From: Geosiphon pyriformis
Lineage: Eukaryota > Glomeromycota > Glomeromycetes > Archaeosporales > Geosiphonaceae
Length of the DNA stretch: 64,000 nucleotides
Reading direction: 5' to 3'
Assembly: GCA_016748015.1 (NCBI GenBank)
Contig: JAAOMT010000384.1
Span: forward strand, 46,866 to 110,865
The position numbers and the translations under genes are program-made. Every line of letters starts with the position of its first letter. Within the stretch, counting starts at the first letter, position 1. Of the stretch, positions 57,462 through 64,000 are shown one piece after another. The notes below the pieces were generated by a model. The model searched no databases. It saw only the letters and a program-made list of their open reading frames with translations, and was not told the origin of the DNA.

Positions 57462-57849
57462 AAAGAGGCTTAAATAGTTCTGTAAATTTGGGTTTTGGGC
57501 ATATCCAGTTCCCGAATTCCACTGGCATAGTTCTGATTATAGAATTAATAAACTGAAGATTGGTTAATAGATTACCATTGTTGATCTTCAATTTTGCTAA
57601 ATAGTTCTTGGCCTTTGATTTTTAGTGGGTACTGTCATTTGTGGTGGTGTTTGGATTTGCTGAGGTTAATAAATTATTTGTGGCTGTGGTTAATAAACAA
57701 CTGATACTAGAGTTTAATAAATAGGTAATTAATAAATTGGCTGTTGCATTATTGATAAGTAATTTGGTTAATATGATTCTAGATTTGGTTGATATTCAGA
57801 ATTTGAAACTGGCAATTGGGGTTTTGATATTGATTTCCTAATCATTGAT

Positions 57850-59541
57850 CATTTAAGCAGTTACAATAATTGATTTGTAAATGGCTTTGTTTACCATAAT
57901 AGTAGCAACTATGCATTTTAGCTCACTATTGCTAATTGGTAGATAATGATAGATGTGATTAATTTTGGGAACAATTTGAGTTTTCCTGATTATTGCATCA
58001 TTGTAATGGTTAATAAATGACTTAATTGTTAGCTAAGTATCTCTCTAATTTTTGATTAATGGATTCCATTAATTGTTTCAGTTTTAAATCCAAGTCAGAT
58101 GATCCATTCATTACTAAATTGATGGCTTGAGCATGGTTGGCTTTTAATTCAGCTAATTCTAAATTTCTGACATAGTTAATGGTATTTTAAAAAGTAATTG
58201 GGCATAGTAGGCATATGTATTATAGTAGGCTGCTGTACAACCCATGAATAAACTGATTCAAAATCTGAAGTACTATAAAGTATTTTGCATTGATGATCTG
58301 AATTTGATGCAAATTTTGGTAGAAGCATCCCAAGTAAGTTGTGACTGCTTTAGTGTCTCCTTGCTTAATAGTAGTAAAATTAGTTGTTAAGTAATTAATA
58401 CTTTTATAATTGCTGAAATATTGCAGAAACACAACTTTAAATGCATTGAAATCTTGGAGTTTGTTTACAAAATCTTGGTACCAAAAATTGGTGGTGTCTT
58501 ACAGAAAGTATAAAATGGCTTATATTGCTCTAATGTCATTCCAGTTGTTGGTGGTTATTGCTTTGACTACATCATTGAGCCAAACTTGAGCATTATTTTC
58601 TTTGCTGGTGAATTTTTCTAGCTTGGTGATTGGAACATAGGCCATTGGTATGATTAATGGTTGTTGGAGTGGCTGTTGAAATGATTATTGAAGTGGTTGT
58701 TACTAAGGTTGTGGCAGTGGTGTGGCAATTGGTGATGAATTGATCACAATTCTTGAAGATAAGTTTTGATGATTAATAATGTCAGGGTTCAAATTATTCT
58801 GGTTTTGTGGAGTTAAAACACTTGGGTTTTGGAGTGCTGGGTTTTCTGAGATCAGGTTTTTTGTATTAATTTCCTGATTGCTATTCTCTTTCTCAGAGTC
58901 AGTTAATTCCCAAGAACTGGTGGCTCTGAAATTTGGTGATAATAGTGGTAATTAAATTTCTAATGACATTGGAAATTGTGATTTAAATCCCTCAAAATAA
59001 TTACTGTACATTCTTAGTAACTCTGCTTTCTTTTGTTTACTTTGGAACAGAATTCTGTTTAATAGTGTTGTTGCACTTGCTGTAGACAGATCTATTATAT
59101 TAATAGTGCTTCCAGATGTGTGGTGATATAATGGATTAGCAAGTAAATCAAATCTTTGTTTTTTTCAAGTGGATAGTTGAATTTGCTTTGGGGTTTCTGC
59201 TGGTGTTTGTAATCTTTCTTTTCTTTTGTTAGCAAAAGTGATAAGAAATCTTTGCTTGGTGTATTTTTTAATTTCTCTGCTTATTTCTGTGATTAGAGAT
59301 GTAATAAATAGTTTTGTAGAAGGGTAGTGCTTTGGAGTAGTTTACTAAAGAAATTATTAAAAATGAATTTTAAATCTCTTTGACCTCCCAAGTAGTATGC
59401 AATTTTTTTATTGACATAATAATTGAAAGCTGATTTTGTTGGCCAATTACTATTTGTTAATTTGAAATGAGTGTAATAATGTTGAAATAAGAATTTTGCA
59501 AATCCCAAGTGGTTTGTCTCTGTTTTTTCAGATTCTGCCAT
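57850..59541 (-). pseudogene. Ty3 gag
   Basis: The start ATG is 59,541, with MAESEKTETNHLGFAKFL, about 60 bases inside the 5' LTR. The capsid-like gag domain is clearest at 58,220-58,432 (IKQGDTKAVTTYLGCFYQN). A decayed zinc knuckle near 57,875-57,930 reads CYYYGKQSHLQINY, with one Cys and the last Cys replaced by Tyr. Asn/Gln-rich sequence lies in between. Several stops are present. Confidence 0.7.
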
Positions 59542-59585
59542 TGTTCACATAATTGCTGTTAATACTGGTTTTCTGTTAGATTAAA

Positions 59586-59602
59586 CTTCACAGGGAGCAC
59601 CA
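59586..59602 (-). other. primer-binding site
   Basis: Immediately inside the 5' LTR, the minus strand reads TGGTGCTCCCTGTGAAG. This is complementary to a tRNA 3' end finishing in GGGAGCACCA. The tRNA species was not identified. Confidence 0.65.
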
Positions 59603-59605
59603 AAT

Positions 59606-60436
59606 ATTACAAGTAATTATTTAGGGTTTCGAATCAAATAACAAATCCATAACTTGGTGTTCAATAACTAAATTATCTTAGTAATATCTGAAAATTTTGG
59701 GTTATCTGAAAGTTTTGGTTATCTGAAGATTTTGGTTAAATCTTTTGTATAATGAACAGAGATTTAATAGAATGCAAGTCTTTTGTAATAAGTTTCCCAA
59801 TTTTTTTCTTCAGCTTGATGACCAGTTTATTCTGATAGTTATATCCTTCTAATAAGCTATCTAATTCTTATTCTGTACCCTTTTATTCAGGTTTTTTACC
59901 AGGCTATCTGTAATGTTGATAACTTAGTGCTTAATCCTTAATCAATTAGTCAACAAAAATAAAACAATAAAAAAAAGACAAAAAAATATGATAGAAAATA
60001 AAAAAATAAGCCAAGGCAAATGAATGTTAGTATCCTGTCAATAGCCATGATCAAAAGCTATTGTTCTAATATGATTAAGTATAAACAGCTATCAACATAA
60101 AGTATTAATAGTGGAGAATAAATTAAGATAGCAAATAATTATTTATTGATATTTGTGAATTAGAAGGTTGCTTAAATAAAATCTAAACTAAGAGATTTGT
60201 CTTTTTTGCTTTTAATGCTACTGCTATATATTCATATTTGAAATTTTTCAATTTTTCTATTCTTCCTGCCAAGAATCCTGGAATTCCTGGAATCTTGCAA
60301 TTCCTTGTATAAAAATCTTGTAATTCCTAAAATTCTGTAATTTCTCTAAGAAAAATTCTGGAATTCTATATTTTACTATGTTTACTTCTGATTGGCTAAT
60401 ATATATTACTATGATTCTTATCTTCTATGAGTAATA
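59606..60436 (-). repeat. 5' LTR of Ty3 element
   Basis: Partner of 50,615-51,447, nearly the same length with scattered substitutions, mostly transitions. The outer end is CTATGAGTAATA. Confidence 0.88.
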
Positions 60437-61237
60437 GTATTAAGAGTTGAACCATCTGGCTGTAGACTGTAAAGTTTTTTTATCTTTTCCTTCCAAGTTT
60501 TTTAAAGTTTTTAAACTGTATTTTGTGAGTTCTGTGTTATATGCAAAGGCTACTGCTTTTCTAGATTCTTTTAGGTTTTCTTTTTTGGTGGCTTTTGCTT
60601 CTTTTTTTTCTGTGATTGTTGGCAATCTTTTGGTGTCTTCTCATTTAGTTTCTTTGGAATTCAATCTGGCAAAATTGTCAACTTTGGTTGAGTCAATTGT
60701 TAAGTTTGTAAGTGGTTTAGTTACTGTGTTTAAACAACTTATTAAGGATAATCTTACCTCTAATAATATTCTTAGTCTCAAAGTTAATAAGCTTATGGTT
60801 TATCTGGGTTTTTTTGGCAAGATTGTTAGTAAGTTAAAAAGAAAGATGGTTTTTTTAAAAAAAGAGTGCTGTATAAATGATATTGATATGTTAAGTAATT
60901 CAAAGCATTTATCTGGTATAAATGATGATGTGTTTTCTAACTTGATGTTTCTTTGGGTACATAAGTCTGTTAATATTAAAACTGATTTTTTAAAGACAGC
61001 CAAATAGCTAATTGAACTAGTTTCTTGTAGTATTACTTTATTTGATGTTATTTAAAAAATGTCATCTTTGGATAAGTTTTTTTCTGTTATATTAATATAG
61101 TATAGTCTAAACTGGCTTAAGTAGCTGGTTATATATAGAAAACATATAAATTACATTTAGTCTTGAAACACTTAGTTTGTTCCTAATTTTTAAATAATAG
61201 TTGGATCTTATTTGTTAAATTTTAATAAAAAAAAAAA

Positions 61238-61330
61238 CTCCCCAATTCATAATAGTATTATAAGTTAAAAATAGTTAAAATTTCTTTTTTTTTACATCTT
61301 AAATTCACAAAAAAAGTACATTTATTGAAA
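61238..61330. other. spacer between gag-only element and LINE copy D
   Basis: About 90 AT-rich bases after the A11 tract. No signal is seen. Confidence 0.4.
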
Positions 61331-61380
61331 AGAAGTTTTAATTATTTAGTATAATAAATTCAAATTGTTTCTGCTTAATT

Positions 61381-63186
61381 ATAAAACCACTGTTGGCCCT
61401 AATATTGCTGTTATGAAAAAGTTTGTTAAAAATTCTAGCTTCAGTGCTAATGTTAAACTTACTATGTTTAGAAAAAAAAGAAGAGATGGTGTTTTGTAAG
61501 ATAATATTAGCAACAAAAAAGTGTTTGCCAAAGAATTAAGTAGTTGCTCTTGAAGTTTGAAAACTAATAACTTTACTAAATCTAATAGTGTTAACATAAA
61601 TACAGAGTGTTTGGTTGAAGAAACCAGTATTGACTATAATAAGAGTAATATTTTTGCTGAAGTAGATTTTAACCAAACACCAAAAAATTTGCAGATAAAA
61701 ACTAAGAAAGCTTTGAGTAAACCATTAAAGAAAATCAATTTCTTTAATAATAATAATAATAATATTCTTTTAGATGCTCCTTTGGTGCTCTCTCCCTCTC
61801 AAGAATCTGGTTAATGTTTCTGTCAAAAAGTTTTTTGCTTTAGATATTGGATTAGATAGAGTTGCTAAAAAAACATCTTAGAGAAAATATGTAATAATTA
61901 GAAAACTGTTTTCAGAAATCAATGGTTTTGGAAGAGTGTTAATCCTCTTAAAATTTGCTAAAATCATTTATGCTTTTTTTATGTCTAAATTGAATTTAGC
62001 ACAGGCTACAAAAAAAGCAAAAACTACAAATGTTTTAGTAAACACTAATCTCAAGAAATTTATTAAGTATTTAAATTGGACTGTGGTAGTTAAGAAAATT
62101 CTAATTGGAATATTAACTAAGACTGTGTGTACTATATTATCTGAGTTTGAAATAATTAGGTTGATTAAAATATAATTGATGAAAATATAGCAAAAGACTA
62201 TAGTAAAGTTTGAGCAAATAGAACATATTAATTTGGTTACAATGAAATAGTCTATTTTGATTAGAAAAAATGCTGTACATGTGATAAAAACTGATAAAAA
62301 CAAAGATTTATGGAATGCAAAAAACTATAATAATGCACTGTTCTATATATTGCTAATAAGAACAAATGCTCATGATATCTGGAATTTTATTAGTTTAATT
62401 AATAAGAAAACATGTATTATTAATCAATATCCAGTTATATGCATCTGATCCAAATATGCTGTTGTTTGCTTTAATTCTGCTGAATCACTTGATGTTATCA
62501 TAAAAACCATACCAGTACTAAGAAGCACTAATCTGTGCTGGTCTTGTCTAAATTCTGCTAAGTGTACAAAGTATAGGAATATGAATTATATATTATTAAG
62601 CTGTTCTGTAGGTAAGAATTTTTTCTTTGGTAATTCACTTCACAAAATATTGTCAAACACAGATAAAAGCAGATTGATAATCATCTATGCCAAATGTTTG
62701 GCTCTTATTGCTTATTTGGTTGTTTTTAATGTCTTTTAAGTAAAAATTGTTAGTAAATCTTTTTTTTCTCTTTTTGTGCATAATAATTTGTTAAATTCTG
62801 GCTTCTTTTCAGAGATGAAATCTATTCTATTAGTGTCTAAAGAAATGAATAATAGGTTTATTACTCTTGAACACAGTTACCAGCCTTATAGAGCAGATTA
62901 GTAAGTTGGCTAAAAAGTTAAATGCACTTGAGCCAATAATTTTTTAGCTTAACTCTAAATATTAACTATTAGTAATCTCTTTATTATAGAATCAAGAAAT
63001 AGATATAGTGATAAGTGAGGATTTAAGGGTGGTCACTAGTAGTAGAACTGTTGCAAAAGCAGTGGTTTTTGATCTAATGGTTGTTTCAAAACTGAAAAAA
63101 AACATAAACAATTTGTTAGTCATGATTATAGACTTGACAGCCAAAGTAAACAATATTGGTTTAGGTTTTAATACTTGTTTTTCTTA
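61381..63186 (+). pseudogene. LINE copy D ORF1
   Basis: Pieces 61,557-61,814 and 61,936-62,175 align with copy B ORF1: PLKKINFF against PLEKINFLSN, and LAQATKKAKTTNVLVNTNLKK against LAQAMKKARAINVLVNTDLKK. The knuckle near 62,558-62,605 reads CTKYRNMNYILLSC, so one Cys and the His have become Tyr. The C-terminal Leu-rich part (62,880-63,186) matches that of copy C. Multiple stops are present. Confidence 0.7.
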
Positions 63187-63199
63187 ATAACTGATCTTA

Positions 63200-63455
63200 T
63201 TTAGAAGGTAGCTATGTGCAATATTAGAAATATAAACAATTTTGTTAAGCAAGTAGATATTATTTATTGACACAAAGATATAAACAATTTGATTTTAATT
63301 GTTATTGAAACAAAATTGAAAAGGAGAATCTGTTCATAGATTGTTGATAAATTTGATGATGTTTATGTGTTTATTTCTGGTCTGAACTCTAGTTACTTGG
63401 GTTTTGGTGTTGTGATTGTTATAAATGTTACTCTAACAAAGCATATGTAAAAAGT
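63200..63455 (+). pseudogene. LINE copy D endonuclease, N-terminal part
   Basis: Matches the first 80 or so residues of the copy C endonuclease (VAMCNIRNINN; FISGLNSSYLGFGVVIVINV), then is cut off. No catalytic motif is reached. Confidence 0.6.
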
Positions 63456-64000
63456 TTTTGAGATAACTGGCCGATATTACGGGATGGTTTTCTTGTTATA
63501 TTTAATTGCTGATATCCCGCTTTAATTGCAATCAGTCTTTCGTGAGTTCCTCAATTCTATTTGTGTGATAATGTCACTGTTACACTGAAGGCTTTCTTTT
63601 TACTGTTGTGATGTAAGTTATTCTTTAATTCTTGATTGTTGTGTATGTTTATGTACTCCTTCTCAAAGGCTGAACTGAAATCTATCCACTGTCTGGGGTC
63701 TTCTCTGAGGCTATCCTTGCAATTGCCTGATGTGTTTCTCTAATCTAGAAACACAGAATGTTAATGGTCTTTAGTGCTTTTCTAATTCTCACAATAAAGC
63801 TTTTATCAATTAGTAACAACATGAATAATCTTGATCAAGGATTATTCTTCCAAGAGATTCAGTTGATGAATGATAGTTTTATTCAATAAATAATACAAGT
63901 AAGTTTCTTAATACTTTGGGTTGTGATAGTTCCGTTTTAAATATTCTTTTTCATTTCTTTTTGATTTTTAAAGGTTTCTTGGGATATTTAATTTGAAAGT
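63456..64000. other. unidentified sequence truncating LINE copy D
   Basis: Composition shifts from the decayed LINE to a more balanced, CpG-containing sequence (GGCCGATATTACGGGATGG). No ORF is supported. CACAATAAAGC and a T/A-rich end (CAATAAATAATACAAGTAAG) would fit an LTR or another inserted element running off the window, but no second copy exists here to prove it. Confidence 0.45.

Larger units (their letters stand above)
50615..60436 (-). mobile_element. Ty3/Gypsy LTR retrotransposon with dUTPase-like domain, decayed
   Basis: A 9.8 kb element on the minus strand with two LTRs of about 832 bp, a primer-binding site, a polypurine tract and target duplication GTGTT/GTATT (50610-50614 and 60437-60441). 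Order 5' to 3': gag, protease, a linker of unknown role, dUTPase-like domain, RT, RNase H, integrase. Integrase lies after RNase H, as in Ty3/Gypsy. All domains carry stops or frame breaks and several catalytic residues are replaced, so the copy is dead. It is inserted in the gag-only element. Confidence 0.9.
49553..61007 (+). pseudogene. gag-like ORF1 of the gag-only element, interrupted
   Basis: The open pieces 49,553-49,864, 50,011-50,289 and 50,296-50,520 form one gag-like chain. Recognisable stretches include YLATLKIAKSLVVSEFSS, KPASIWQYVVVYFKKLDSV and FEISNMIFQVGSHTCF. It runs into the knuckle CFKC-x4-H-x4-C, whose first half is at 50,590-50,614 and second half at 60,437-60,470. The downstream open piece ends at 61,007 and contains LSLKVNKLMVYLGFFGKIVSKL, probably coiled coil. 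Removing the Ty3 element and one copy of the 5-base duplication restores continuity across the knuckle, although TGA and TAA codons remain beside it. The role is presumably RNA packaging. Confidence 0.65.
49150..61237 (+). mobile_element. gag-only LINE-like element, copy 2, split by Ty3
   Basis: Composed of 49,150-50,614 and 60,437-61,237, about 2.3 kb once the Ty3 insertion is removed. It encodes a gag-like ORF with one CCHC knuckle and then passes directly into a tail (61,085-61,226) that aligns with the LINE tails and ends in A11. No endonuclease or RT lies between ORF and tail. It matches the minus-strand copy at 10,019-12,117 throughout. Such a layout suggests a non-autonomous passenger moved by the LINE machinery. 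Confidence 0.7.
61331..63455 (+). mobile_element. LINE copy D, 5' part only
   Basis: ORF1 and the beginning of the endonuclease of the same LINE family as copies B and C. It stops abruptly near 63,455 within the segment that reads GFGVVVIMN...AKHI in copy C, where unrelated sequence begins. Stops and AT enrichment show it is dead. Confidence 0.75.

Overview
The window looks like nuclear DNA of an early-diverging fungus, most likely an arbuscular mycorrhizal fungus (Glomeromycotina). It is very AT-rich. The genes are broken by many short introns (about 45-150 bp) with GT..AG borders. The repeats are LINEs whose ORF1 carries a CCHC knuckle, plus Ty3/Gypsy elements with a dUTPase-like domain, all heavily decayed. 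The lineage is inferred from this combination and from general resemblance of the LINE proteins to those of Rhizophagus-type genomes; no search was run.

Layout: 1-22,000 is almost entirely transposon. It holds a 5'-truncated LINE (copy A, +), a near full-length LINE (copy B, -), a gag-only LINE-like element (-) broken by a collapsed Ty3 element, and a third LINE (copy C, +). About 22,600-48,030 is a compact gene island with nine housekeeping genes: PEX13 (-), ARP1/centractin (+), BCD1 (-), an unassigned nucleotidyltransferase-fold gene (-), tubulin cofactor D/TBCD (-), the mRNA guanylyltransferase CEG1 (+), ERV41 (+), a mitochondrial BolA-like gene (-) and CWH43 (+). 48,300-64,000 is again transposon: fragments, a second gag-only element split by a 9.8 kb Ty3/Gypsy element with both LTRs, a fourth LINE (copy D), and an unidentified sequence that truncates copy D at the right edge.

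The gene models were spliced by hand from ORF pieces, donor/acceptor sites, frame continuity and family motifs. Eight close into complete reading frames of expected length; BCD1 keeps one uncertain junction. The genes serve unrelated housekeeping jobs (peroxisome import, dynactin, snoRNP assembly, tubulin folding, mRNA capping, ER-Golgi traffic, Fe-S maturation, GPI-anchor lipid remodelling) and do not form a pathway.

Main points for a second look: (1) a minor-spliceosome (U12-type) AT-AC intron in TBCD with near-consensus donor and branch site; (2) a Ty3 element with a dUTPase-like domain between protease and reverse transcriptase; (3) that Ty3 element sits inside the CCHC knuckle of a gag-only element, and a related unfilled site exists elsewhere in the window; (4) gag-only elements sharing the LINE 3' tail; (5) decay by apparent C-to-T change, with CpG loss, confined to the repeats and repeatedly hitting catalytic codons; (6) an 8-nt microexon in CEG1.
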